From DAITBA01 sp036824005 (GTDB lineage: Bacteria; Pseudomonadota; Gammaproteobacteria; Burkholderiales; Rhodocyclaceae), in assembly GCA_036824005.1 (NCBI GenBank), contig DAITBA010000005.1:1-64000 (forward strand): a DNA stretch of 64,000 nt, written 5' to 3'. Made by a program: the position numbers and the translations under genes. Below, piece after piece: positions 51,585-59,826 of the stretch. Positions within the stretch are counted from its first letter, which is position 1; the number at the start of each line of letters is the position of its first letter. Below the pieces are notes generated by a model. The model saw only the letters and a program-made list of their open reading frames with translations, was not told the DNA's origin and ran no database searches.

Positions 51585-52930
51585 GTACCGAACCGTTACG
51601 CGTCTGCCTGATCGAGGACGACGAGTTGATGGGCGAAGCCCTGGGCGACCGCTTCGAGATGGAGGGCTTCGAATACGACTGGCACAAGCTCGGGCGCGAC
51701 GCGCTGCTGGCCCTGCAACGCAAGCGCTACTGCGTCGTGGTCAGCGACATCCACCTGCCGGATCTGAGCGGCGAAGAAGTCTTTGTCCAATTGCGCCAAG
51801 CCCGCAGCGATGCGCCCCCCTTCCTGTTCATCACGGGCTACGGCGCCATCGACCAGGCAGTCCGGCTTTTGAAGTTGGGCGCCGCCGATTATCTGACCAA
51901 GCCGCTCGACGTCAATGCCTTGATGCAGCGCATACGCCAGCTCGGTACCCCGATCGAGAGTATTCCCGCGGACGGTTTTCAACTGGGCGTCTCGCCGGCC
52001 ATGCGCCGGATCGGGCAGGTGCTTGCGCGTCTGGCGGCCTCGGATGGCACAGTCCTGCTCACCGGCGAATCGGGTGTGGGCAAGGAGCAGGTCGCGCGCC
52101 AACTTCATTTGCTCGGCGAGAACGGCCAATCCCGACCGTTCGTGGCGGTCAACTGCGCGGCGATCCCCGAGGCGCTACTCGAAGCGGAATTGTTCGGCTT
52201 CGAAAAAGGCGCGTTCACGGGTGCGTCCCGGGAGCGCCGCGGGTACTTCGAGCAGGCCGACGGCGGCACGCTGTTTCTGGACGAAGTCGGCGACATGCCG
52301 CTCGTCATGCAGGCCAAGCTCTTGCGCGCCATTCAGGAACGCACGGTGACACGCGTCGGGGGCGAAACCCCGGTACATGTTGACGTCCGCCTGATCTGCG
52401 CTACCCACGAGGACCTGCGCCAGATGGTGGAAGCCGGCCGGTTTCGCGAAGATCTGTACTACCGCATCAACGTCATCCATTTGCGCATACCGCCACTGCG
52501 CGAGCGACGCGAAGATATCTTATGGCTGGCGCGGCGCTTCGCCATGGAGCAATCGGCGAAGAAAGGCGGTGCGCTGTTCGTTTTCACCGAAGCGGCCGAG
52601 CGTGCTCTGCTGTCGCATCCATGGCCGGGCAACATCCGCGAACTGAAGCACTGCATCGAGCGTGCCTGTGTCATGGCGGAGCGCGCGCAATTGACTCCGG
52701 AAGCCCTGTTCGGCGACATCCCGCCTCTCGGCTCGAGTGGCGCTTTGACCGGAGATACCCTGATCGCATACATCGATGCCTGCGAAAAGCGCTATATCGA
52801 GCAGACGCTCGCCGCGCACCTGTGGCGCATCGGCGAGACGGCGGAAACCCTGGGCATCAGCCGCAAGAACCTCTGGGAGAAGATGCGCAAGCACGGCATC
52901 GCCGAACCGGCGAAGCGCGCGCGGAACTAA
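51581..52930 (+). CDS. NtrC-family sigma-54-dependent response regulator
   Basis: A 449-residue activator. Receiver domain (about 6-120) with phospho-acceptor D56 in VVSDIHLPD; AAA+ domain (about 140-375) with Walker A TGESGVGKEQ near 163 and GAFTGA at 210-215, which contacts sigma-54; C-terminal Fis-type helix-turn-helix ETLGISRKNLWEKMRKHG. The ATG at 51581 overlaps the kinase stop as ATGA. It should act on sigma-54 promoters, and a consensus one lies upstream of its own operon with a weaker one facing the divergent molybdoenzyme locus, its likely target. Confidence 0.94.
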   Translation: MSTEPLRVCLIEDDELMGEALGDRFEMEGFEYDWHKLGRDALLALQRKRYCVVVSDIHLPDLSGEEVFVQLRQARSDAPPFLFITGYGAIDQAVRLLKLGAADYLTKPLDVNALMQRIRQLGTPIESIPADGFQLGVSPAMRRIGQVLARLAASDGTVLLTGESGVGKEQVARQLHLLGENGQSRPFVAVNCAAIPEALLEAELFGFEKGAFTGASRERRGYFEQADGGTLFLDEVGDMPLVMQAKLLRAIQERTVTRVGGETPVHVDVRLICATHEDLRQMVEAGRFREDLYYRINVIHLRIPPLRERREDILWLARRFAMEQSAKKGGALFVFTEAAERALLSHPWPGNIRELKHCIERACVMAERAQLTPEALFGDIPPLGSSGALTGDTLIAYIDACEKRYIEQTLAAHLWRIGETAETLGISRKNLWEKMRKHGIAEPAKRARN

Positions 52931-52954
52931 GCCCGACAGGATCGCAGGGCGCGT

Positions 52955-53650
52955 TTACTGCTCCACAGGGAGCCGTTCAGCCTTCCACTCGGGGAAACCG
53001 TCTTCGAGGCGTCGCGCGCGATAACCCTTCTTGCGCAGCGCCTCGACGGCCTCGAAGGCAAGCATGCAGTACGGGCCGCGGCAGTAGGCAACGACCTCCT
53101 GATCTTTGGGAAGCTTCTTGAGACGTCTGGGCAGGGACTCCATGGGCACATTGATGGCACCGGGTATGTGGCCGGCGTCGAATTCCTGCGCCGGCCGAAC
53201 ATCGATCACTATCGCTTCGCCCTTGCGTACCATCGCGATCAGTTCCTCCCGGCGGACCGGGTGCAACGCGTCGCGCCGCTGGAAGTTCTCGCGCACGATG
53301 CGCTCCACCTCGGCCAACTGCCTTTCCGCCACGCGCCGGATGCTCGTCAAGATGGGCGTGATTTCGTCGTCCGCGAGGGCATAGAAAACCTGCAGCCCCT
53401 CCTTTCGCGAGACCAGCACGCCAGAATCGCGCAGGATCTGCAGATGATGGGAAGCATTGGACACGGGCATATCACAGGCCTTCGCCAACGCATCGACGCT
53501 GCGCTCCCCCTGCGCCAAGGCCTCAAGAAGCTCGAGGCGGCTGGCGTGCGCCAGAGCTTTGGCGACGCGTGCGAAGAGCGTCATCAACTCATGTTTCGGG
53601 GATTGTTTGTTTGTCTTGATCATGGGGGCATAGCTTGCGAGCGGGCTCAT
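52955..53650 (-). CDS. ArsR-family regulator fused to rhodanese domain
   Basis: A 231-residue two-domain protein. Residues about 22-115 form an ArsR-type winged helix (LAHASRLELLEALAQGERSVDALA ... SNASHHLQILRDSGVL), then a helical linker, and about 133-231 a rhodanese domain with DVRPAQEFDAGHIPGAINVP and the active loop CRGPYC (C190, C195). The ArsR part has only one cysteine (C59), so the rhodanese cysteine is the likely sulfur sensor. Such fusions are thought to respond to sulfane sulfur. The start is uncertain: ATG 53650 and 53623 are both possible, neither with a good ribosome site. The 29-bp palindrome at 34955 is a candidate target. Confidence 0.88.
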   Translation of the reverse strand: MSPLASYAPMIKTNKQSPKHELMTLFARVAKALAHASRLELLEALAQGERSVDALAKACDMPVSNASHHLQILRDSGVLVSRKEGLQVFYALADDEITPILTSIRRVAERQLAEVERIVRENFQRRDALHPVRREELIAMVRKGEAIVIDVRPAQEFDAGHIPGAINVPMESLPRRLKKLPKDQEVVAYCRGPYCMLAFEAVEALRKKGYRARRLEDGFPEWKAERLPVEQ

Positions 53651-53760
53651 CCTCTTGCATCGGGTTACACCCCGGGCCCCACGAAAGTTGGATGCCCGAT
53701 CACGCTACGCTAATGTTAGCGCTTTCGGGTGGTGGTATCGAGTCCTCTCGACAGTCCGTC

Positions 53761-53868
53761 GATAACCCTGGCGATGGCTCGGAATCGACCCTCGTCGCGT
53801 TTGGCGGTGGCGATGCCGATCTGCGCATGTACCAGGATTCGCTCGGCGTGGCGTTCGGTTGGACGATG
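53761..53868 (+). pseudogene. C-terminal remnant of a second FadL-type porin
   Basis: The frame encodes GGGDADLRMYQDSLGVAFGWTM, closely like the last strand of the intact FadL-type protein (LKMHQNSIGIAYGWKM at 26930-26979). Upstream, similarity fades after about 20 residues and no signal peptide or barrel follows; the usual stop after the final Met is now TAC. A good terminator for the plus strand lies 25 bp downstream. This looks like the 3' end of a deleted porin gene. Confidence 0.65.
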
Positions 53869-53893
53869 TACGGAATCGCCCGAGTGCATGTAA

Positions 53894-53920
53894 AAGGCCG
53901 GCGCACGCCAGCCTTTTTTT
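53894..53920 (+). terminator. Rho-independent terminator behind the porin remnant
   Basis: Stem AAGGCCGGCG (53894-53903), loop CA, stem CGCCAGCCTT (53906-53915) with one mismatch, followed by a T-run to 53920. It fits a plus-strand gene that no longer exists. It also lies 18 bp from the stop of the convergent AcoR-type gene. Confidence 0.8.
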
Positions 53921-53937
53921 GCTTGGCTCGCTCGTAG

Positions 53938-55869
53938 CTATACGTCCCGCAGCGAATGTGCGCGCTGCAGCTTGCGATAGATGGTGCTGCGGTTGATGCC
54001 GAGCATCTGCGCCGCTTGCTTGACGTTGCCTCGGCACTGCGTCAATGCTTCGCGGATCGTCGCCAGTTCGATCTCCGCAAGTCCTTGCGCAGCTATCGCC
54101 GGTTCGTCGGGGGTGCGGGCCGACGACTGGATTTCTTCGGGCAAGGATTCGACACCGATTTCTTCGCCGTCCCCGGCGAGTACGACCAGGGTGCGCACGA
54201 CGGTGTCGAGCTGACGAACGTTGCCCGGCCAGCAGCGGTCGAGCAAGCGCTGGCGTGCTGCGGGCGCGAGCCGTATGCCGCGCTCCGTGGCGCCGGTCAT
54301 GGCCATGATGTGGTCCACCAGCGCGGGCAGGTCGTCGCGTTCGCGCAGCGCCGGAAGACGGACGATGAAGTGATTGAGTCGATAGAAGAGATCAGCGCGA
54401 AACGTGCCATCGGCGATCATCGACTCGAGTTCGCGGTGCGTCGCGCATACGATCGCGATGCTCACCGTGTAGGGACGTCCGCCGCCCAGAGGGGTCACTT
54501 CGCGCTGTTGCAGCACCCGCAGCAGCCGCGCCTGCATGGCCAGCGGCATGTCACCGACTTCGTCGAGAAACAGTGTGCCCCCTTCGGCCTGCCGCAGCTT
54601 GCCGGGCATGCCCCGGCGACGCGCCCCGGTGAAGGCTCCCTCCTCGTAGCCGAATAGTTCGGACTCGATCAGCGTCTCGGGCACGGCGGCGCAGTTGAGG
54701 GCAATGAAAGGCCCGTCCCGCTGTTGGCTGAGTTCGTGCAGGCGACGGGCGAAGACCTCCTTGCCGACACCTGTTTCGCCCAATACCGTCACCTGCATAC
54801 CGGCGTCGACCACACGCACGGCTTTCTCGAGCTGGCGCGCGGAGCGGGTGTCGAAAAGCATGGCTGTCGGCGCGTGGGCCGTGCCCTGGGCCTCGGCCGC
54901 GGGCGGACCGGGCCGCGGTGCGCGGGCGTGGCGCTTCGGCGCCGTTGCTGCGCCCACACCCCGGCGCAAGCACGAGAACAGCCACTTGCCCGAGCGCGTG
55001 CGCAGTTTGCCGGGCAATCCCGTAGTACTGTGACACAGCGCCAGCGCGACGCCGATCGTCGTGTCGAAGAGTTGGTCGAACACGACGTTGCCGAGAGCGG
55101 CGTAGTCACTGCCCACGAAAACCAAGCCATTGCGATTGGCGGCCACCAGGCGATCATCGTCGAATACGAGGACGCCCTCCCGCGGGCTGCCGAGATATTC
55201 GGCTCGCGTGTGACAACGCAGCACCAGGGACTGATCGAAGCGCTGACCGAACATGCGGTGTTCGATGTACTGGCTCGCGAGAATCAGCAGCGACGGATCA
55301 TGCATGGGCTCGGCGCGGGCATCGCCGGAGATGTCGAGGATGCCGGCAAGCTCGCCGTACGGATCGACGATGGGCGTTGCCGAGCAGGTAAGGTGATGCA
55401 AGCGTGACAGGAAATGTTCGGCGCCGTGCACCTGGACCGCCTTGCGCTCCGCAATCGCGGTGCCGATTGCATTGGTGCCCTTGCTCTGCTCGGTCCAGAA
55501 CGCGCCCGGGCGCAATGCGACGCGCTCGGCCTTCTTGAGGAATTCGGCACAGCCGCGCGACTGGAGAATGAGCCCGTCGGGGTCGGTCAGAATGACGGTG
55601 GCACCGCGATCGATTACTTGCTCGTACAGCGCGTCGATCTCCGGCTCCGCCGCCGCAAGAAGCAAGCGGTTACGCTCGCACCGCAGTTCCAGGTCAGTGG
55701 CGGACAGGGGATCGAACTGCAGTCGTTCGCTCTCCGCCAGGCCGTTGTCGACGCAACGCCGCCAGGAGCGGATGATCTCCTGCGGCGCGGCGGCAGATAC
55801 GTCTCCGGCAACAAAAAACTGCCGGCGCACGTCCCTGATGCTATAGCGCGTATCGCGCCGTGAATCCAT
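53938..55869 (-). CDS. AcoR-type sigma-54-dependent activator
   Basis: A 643-residue regulator. An N-terminal GAF-like sensor region (about 30-300) contains SWRRCVDNGL, GTNAIGTAIAERKAVQVHGAEHF and DPYGELAGILDISGD, as in AcoR. Then comes the AAA+ domain (about 335-575) with Walker A GETGVGKEVFARRLHE, GAFTGA and the DEVGDMP Walker B. The Fis-type helix-turn-helix is at the C-terminus (NVKQAAQMLGINRSTIYRKL). AcoR-type proteins activate acetoin or aldehyde catabolism from sigma-54 promoters. It is divergent from the aldehyde dehydrogenase gene, whose upstream region has palindromic sites and a sigma-54 promoter, so that gene is its likely target. Confidence 0.92.
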   Translation of the reverse strand: MDSRRDTRYSIRDVRRQFFVAGDVSAAAPQEIIRSWRRCVDNGLAESERLQFDPLSATDLELRCERNRLLLAAAEPEIDALYEQVIDRGATVILTDPDGLILQSRGCAEFLKKAERVALRPGAFWTEQSKGTNAIGTAIAERKAVQVHGAEHFLSRLHHLTCSATPIVDPYGELAGILDISGDARAEPMHDPSLLILASQYIEHRMFGQRFDQSLVLRCHTRAEYLGSPREGVLVFDDDRLVAANRNGLVFVGSDYAALGNVVFDQLFDTTIGVALALCHSTTGLPGKLRTRSGKWLFSCLRRGVGAATAPKRHARAPRPGPPAAEAQGTAHAPTAMLFDTRSARQLEKAVRVVDAGMQVTVLGETGVGKEVFARRLHELSQQRDGPFIALNCAAVPETLIESELFGYEEGAFTGARRRGMPGKLRQAEGGTLFLDEVGDMPLAMQARLLRVLQQREVTPLGGGRPYTVSIAIVCATHRELESMIADGTFRADLFYRLNHFIVRLPALRERDDLPALVDHIMAMTGATERGIRLAPAARQRLLDRCWPGNVRQLDTVVRTLVVLAGDGEEIGVESLPEEIQSSARTPDEPAIAAQGLAEIELATIREALTQCRGNVKQAAQMLGINRSTIYRKLQRAHSLRDV

Positions 55870-55887
55870 GGCTGCTCCTGATCCGTT

Positions 55888-55933
55888 GTCGCAATTTGCG
55901 ACCGATGTCGCAAGAAGCGACGAGAGTTGCGAC
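55888..55933. promoter_or_regulatory. Upstream activator sites TTGCGAC for the AcoR-type regulator
   Basis: Perfect palindrome GTCGCAATTTGCGAC (55888-55902), a second GTCGC-N5-GCGAC (55907-55921) and a half-site TTGCGAC (55927-55933). The centres of the first two are 19 bases apart, about two helical turns. They lie 130-190 bp upstream of the sigma-54 promoter, as usual for enhancer sites. Confidence 0.65.
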
Positions 55934-56064
55934 CATCAGTTTCCGATTTCCGCGAAACGGCGGGGCGCATCACGGGACTGGCACAAAACCTGACTTCGCT
56001 GGCAAGAAGAATAGCTCCTGAAATCATCGCTCTGGCTTGCGCATGTGCCGGACGGACACCGATC

Positions 56065-56080
56065 TGGCACGACCCGTGCA
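56065..56080 (+). promoter_or_regulatory. Sigma-54 promoter of the aldehyde dehydrogenase gene
   Basis: TGGCACGACCCGTGCA matches TGGCAC-N5-TTGCA with one difference. It lies 61 bp upstream of the GTG at 56141, which would give a leader of about 50 bases. It fits activation by the divergent AcoR-type regulator. Confidence 0.65.
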
Positions 56081-56140
56081 CCAGGGCGCATCACTGCGAT
56101 TCCTGCAGTTTCCAGATTCATTACCAACAGGAGGAGTTCC

Positions 56141-57658
56141 GTGAAAATCGAGCCAGGCAAATTCGGCTTTCCCATCGAGTTCAAGTCCAGGTATGCAAAC
56201 TTCATCGGCGGCAAGTGGCAGGCCCCGGTCAAGGGCGAGTACTTCGACAACATAACGCCGGTCACGGGCAAGGCGTTCTGTCAGGTCCCGCGCTCGAGCG
56301 CCGAGGACATCGAACTGGCCCTCGACGCCGCCCATGCCGCCAAGGCCGCGTGGGGACACGCCGCACCGGCGCAGCGCGCCAACGTGCTCAACAAGATCGC
56401 CGACCGCATGGAGGCAAGCCTCGATCTGCTCGCCCACGCGGAAACCTGGGACAACGGCAAGCCGATCCGCGAGACCATGGCGGCCGACATCCCGCTGGCG
56501 ATCGACCACTTCCGCTACTTCGCCGCCTGCGTGCGCGCCCAGGAAGGCTCGATCTGCGAGATCGATGCCAACACCATCGCCTACCATTTCCACGAACCGC
56601 TCGGCGTCGTGGGTCAGATCATTCCGTGGAACTTTCCCATCCTGATGGCGGCGTGGAAGATCGCCCCCGCTTTGGCCGCCGGCAACTGCGTGGTGCTCAA
56701 GCCGGCGGAGCAGACGCCGCTCGGCATCCTCGTGCTGGCGGAACTCGTTCAGGACTTGCTGCCGGCGGGCGTGCTGAACATCGTGAACGGCTTCGGCGTC
56801 GAAGCCGGCAAACCGCTCGCGTCCAACCCGCGCATCGCCAAGATCGCCTTCACGGGCGAGACTACGACCGGGCGCCTGATCATGCAATATGCTTCCCAGA
56901 ACATAATTCCCGTGACGCTGGAGCTGGGCGGGAAGTCGCCGAACGTCTTCTTCGACGACGTGGCGGCGCGCGATGACGATTTTCTCGACAAGGCGGTCGA
57001 GGGTTTCGTCATGTTCGCGCTCAACCAGGGCGAAGTGTGCACCTGCCCCTCCCGCGCGCTGATCCAGGAGTCCCTCTACGACCGCTTCATGGAGCGGGCG
57101 CTGAAGCGCGTGGCGCAGGTCAAGCAGGGTAATCCATTGGACAAGACCACCATGATCGGCGCCCAGGCATCCAGCGAGCAACTGCAGAAGATCCTCTCCT
57201 ACATCGACATCGGTCGCCAGGAGGGAGCGAGCGTGCTGGCCGGCGGCGAGCAGGCGCGGCTCGGCGGCGACCTCGATGGCGGCTTCTACGTCAAGCCCAC
57301 GGTGTTCAAAGGCCACAACAAGATGCGCATCTTCCAGGAGGAGATCTTCGGTCCCGTGGTCAGCGTCACCACGTTCAAGGACGAGGAGGAAGCGCTCGCG
57401 ATCGCCAACGACACGCTGTACGGCCTCGGTGCCGGCGTGTGGACCCGCGACGGTTCCCGCGCCTACCGCATGGGCCGGGCCATCCAGGCCGGCCGGGTGT
57501 GGACCAACTGCTACCACGCGTATCCGGCCCATGCGGCGTTCGGCGGCTACAAGCAGTCTGGCATCGGGCGCGAAACGCACAAGATGATGCTCGACCATTA
57601 CCAGCAGACCAAGAACTTGCTCGTCAGCTATTCGCCCAAGGCCTTGGGCTTCTTCTGA
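56141..57658 (+). CDS. NAD-dependent aldehyde dehydrogenase
   Basis: A 505-residue aldehyde dehydrogenase of the acetaldehyde dehydrogenase (AldB/ExaC/AcoD) type. The GTG at 56141 has a GGAGGAG site and gives MKIEPGKFGFPIEFKSRYANFIGGKW. The catalytic cysteine is C300 in NQGEVCTCPSR, the general-base glutamate is near 261 in LELGGKSPNVFF, and the NAD-binding motif FTGETTTGRLI is present. It oxidises short aldehydes to acids in the cytoplasm. The next gene is a DUF779 protein, which is very often paired with this ALDH type. Regulation by the divergent AcoR-type activator is well supported by the sites upstream. Confidence 0.95.
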   Translation: MKIEPGKFGFPIEFKSRYANFIGGKWQAPVKGEYFDNITPVTGKAFCQVPRSSAEDIELALDAAHAAKAAWGHAAPAQRANVLNKIADRMEASLDLLAHAETWDNGKPIRETMAADIPLAIDHFRYFAACVRAQEGSICEIDANTIAYHFHEPLGVVGQIIPWNFPILMAAWKIAPALAAGNCVVLKPAEQTPLGILVLAELVQDLLPAGVLNIVNGFGVEAGKPLASNPRIAKIAFTGETTTGRLIMQYASQNIIPVTLELGGKSPNVFFDDVAARDDDFLDKAVEGFVMFALNQGEVCTCPSRALIQESLYDRFMERALKRVAQVKQGNPLDKTTMIGAQASSEQLQKILSYIDIGRQEGASVLAGGEQARLGGDLDGGFYVKPTVFKGHNKMRIFQEEIFGPVVSVTTFKDEEEALAIANDTLYGLGAGVWTRDGSRAYRMGRAIQAGRVWTNCYHAYPAHAAFGGYKQSGIGRETHKMMLDHYQQTKNLLVSYSPKALGFF

Positions 57659-57751
57659 GCGTCACGGCAGGGCGCTGCAAGGAGCGTCCTGCCGGTCTTC
57701 TTGCGGGCCGGCATCGCCGGTCCGCATTTTCCAATTGCGGAGCGCGCACCC

Positions 57752-58132
57752 ATGAGCCCGGATGATGTACAGCAGGTGACCGCTACGCCGGCGGCGCTCG
57801 AGCTCATCGAGCGGCTCAAGGCGAAGCACGGTCCGCTCATGTTCCATCAGTCGGGGGGCTGCTGCGACGGCAGCGCGCCGATGTGCTACCCGTTGGGCGA
57901 GTTTCTCGTCGGCGAGTCGGACAAACTGCTCGGCGTCATCGGCGGCAGCCCGTTCTACATCAGCAAGCCGCAATTCGAGTACTGGAAGCACACGCAACTC
58001 ATCATCGACGTCGTGCCCGGCCGTGGCGGCATGTTCTCCCTGGAAGGGCCGGAGGGTCTGCGCTTCCTCACCCGTTCCCGGCTCTACGACGACGATGAGT
58101 GGCGAAGCTTGACGGAGCGCGGCAAGGTGTGA
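57752..58132 (+). CDS. DUF779 protein paired with aldehyde dehydrogenase
   Basis: A 126-residue protein of the DUF779 family. The conserved HGPLMFHQSGGCCDGSAPMCYP segment has three cysteines that could bind metal, and the later DVVPGRGGMFSLEGPEGLRFLTRSR is also typical. The function is unknown. It is nearly always beside an aldehyde dehydrogenase, as here (93 bp downstream), and may assist it. I chose the ATG at 57752; an earlier in-frame ATG at 57701 has no ribosome site. A loose inverted repeat GAAGCCG / CGGCTTC (58131-58137 and 58162-58168) lies between this gene and the convergent binding-protein gene. Confidence 0.9.
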   Translation: MSPDDVQQVTATPAALELIERLKAKHGPLMFHQSGGCCDGSAPMCYPLGEFLVGESDKLLGVIGGSPFYISKPQFEYWKHTQLIIDVVPGRGGMFSLEGPEGLRFLTRSRLYDDDEWRSLTERGKV

Positions 58133-58166
58133 AGCCGCGAACGTGTCCCGGTGTATCGTCCCGGCT

Positions 58167-59042
58167 TCAATGCGCGTATTTCGCTGCGTAAACGGAATCG
58201 TTGTATAGCGGTTCCGCGAAGCGCTCCACGCCGAACTCGCGGATGATTCTCTGTCCCTTCTCGCCGGCGACGAGATCTATGAACCTGACCGCCGTCGCCT
58301 GCCCCGGCGTCGCCCCCGCAGGGGCCGCCATGGCGTGATAAGTGTTGACCAGGAACCTGTCACCACGGTACAGGATCCTGAGCTTCGGCGCGTTCTTCTT
58401 CTCCGCCACCCAGGTGCTGCTGTCGCACATGAAATACGCGCCCTCGGCGTCCGCCCGTTTCAGGCTCGCCGTCATGAAGTCCTTCGTGACGATGTACCAG
58501 TCGCCCCTGGGCTCGATGCCGGCCGCTTTCCACACCTGCATTTCCTTCTGGTGCGTTCCCGAGTTGTCGCCGCGCGAGACGAACTTCGCCTGATTCGCGG
58601 CGACACGGCGATAGGCGTCGGCGGCACCGCTGGCCGCCTTGATGCCCGCCGGATCGGCTTCGGGCCCGAGGATGTAGAACTCGTTGGAGCCGATCAGCGT
58701 GCGCTTCATTGCCCAGCCCTCCTGCACGGCTTTCTGCTCCTCACCGGGCGCATGCACCATGACCATGTCCACCTTTCGCTCCTTCAGCAGCTTCATCGAC
58801 GCACCGGTTCCTGCCTTGTGCCAGATCATCTGTGCGCCGGCTTCGTGAGCGAAGGCTTCCGCCAGCGCTTTGAGCAGCCCCAACTCGCCCGGACTGCCGG
58901 TGGCTAGAGTGAAGCGGTCGGACCCGCTTCCGTACGTCTCCGTCGTCGCCGACTGCGCCTGGCACACGGAACCCGTGGCCAGTCCGAGCATCACGGCGAG
59001 CACGATGGGGCGAGGTGTGAGCAGAGCAGGGAGTATTTGCAT
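58167..59042 (-). CDS. Third Mo/W-type periplasmic binding protein
   Basis: A 291-residue secreted protein with signal peptide to about residue 30 (ending CQAQ). It resembles TupA-type tungstate-binding proteins (RFTLATGSPGELGLLKALAEAF, FVSRGDNSGTHQKEMQVWKAAGI), but the TTTS oxyanion motif of TupA is replaced by ATGSPGELG. It could bind the same or a related oxyanion. It follows the modA-like gene by 22 bp and has no permease of its own, so it would share TupBC. Its true ligand is not known; vanadate, molybdate or sulfur oxyanions cannot be excluded. Confidence 0.8.
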   Translation of the reverse strand: MQILPALLTPRPIVLAVMLGLATGSVCQAQSATTETYGSGSDRFTLATGSPGELGLLKALAEAFAHEAGAQMIWHKAGTGASMKLLKERKVDMVMVHAPGEEQKAVQEGWAMKRTLIGSNEFYILGPEADPAGIKAASGAADAYRRVAANQAKFVSRGDNSGTHQKEMQVWKAAGIEPRGDWYIVTKDFMTASLKRADAEGAYFMCDSSTWVAEKKNAPKLRILYRGDRFLVNTYHAMAAPAGATPGQATAVRFIDLVAGEKGQRIIREFGVERFAEPLYNDSVYAAKYAH

Positions 59043-59064
59043 GGGATTGTTCCTTTTGCAGTGT

Positions 59065-59826
59065 TCAGGGCGTGGCGTAGCCGAGCTGTATCAAGTGACT
59101 GCGGATCTCCGCGCTGCGCATGAAATCCAGCAACTCGCGCGCGGCGGTGTTGTCTTTACCTTTCTCCAGCAAGACGGCGTCCTGCACCAGGGGTTCGTGG
59201 AGTTCGGTCGGAATGATCCACATCGAGCCTGCCCTGGACGGATCGAGCGACTTGACCTGGGAAAGCGCGACGAAGCCAAGATCCGCGTTCTTCGTTGCGA
59301 CGAAGGTGAAGGTTTGGTTGACGTTCTCACCCGTGACCAACTTTGGCCGCACCGCCTCCCACACGCCAAGCTTCATCAGTACCGAGCGGGCGGCACGCCC
59401 GTAGGGGGCGAGATCGGGGGAAGCGATGGCAAGTCGGGCGAACTGCCCACCCGCAAGCACCCTTCCCTGTCGGTCCACCCGTCCCGTGTCCGCGCTCCAC
59501 AATACGAGCCGCCCCACGGCATAGGTGAACCGCGATCCCGGTACGCTCCGGTGTTCCGCCTCCAGCCTTTGCGGGGTTTCCGCGTCGGCTGCCAACAGCG
59601 CATCGAAGGGGGCGCCGTTAACGATCTGGCGATAGAAAGTGCCCGTGGCCCCCACCGAAAGACGGACTTCGTGACCCGTGCGCGCCTTGAAGCGGGCGGC
59701 GACTTCCTCCATCGGCTTGGCGAAGTTCGCGGCGACGGCCACCACAACTTCAGCCGCCGAAGCGGCACCGGCGAGCAGGGTGAGTACCAGGGTGACGACG
59801 CCGCGAACGGCCGAGCCAGATGACAT
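59065..59826 (-). CDS. modA: Molybdate-binding protein ModA-like
   Basis: A 253-residue secreted protein. Signal peptide about 1-24 (ending ASAA). The mature protein starts with VVVAVAANFAKPMEEVAARFKARTGHEVRLSVGATGTFYRQIVNGAPFDALLAADAET (residues about 26-84), typical of ModA. It should bind molybdate or tungstate and hand it to an ABC permease. The start at 59826 overlaps the tupA stop by one base (TGATG); the longer open frame lies inside tupA. No separate modBC is present, so it probably uses TupBC. Confidence 0.88.
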   Translation of the reverse strand: MSSGSAVRGVVTLVLTLLAGAASAAEVVVAVAANFAKPMEEVAARFKARTGHEVRLSVGATGTFYRQIVNGAPFDALLAADAETPQRLEAEHRSVPGSRFTYAVGRLVLWSADTGRVDRQGRVLAGGQFARLAIASPDLAPYGRAARSVLMKLGVWEAVRPKLVTGENVNQTFTFVATKNADLGFVALSQVKSLDPSRAGSMWIIPTELHEPLVQDAVLLEKGKDNTAARELLDFMRSAEIRSHLIQLGYATP

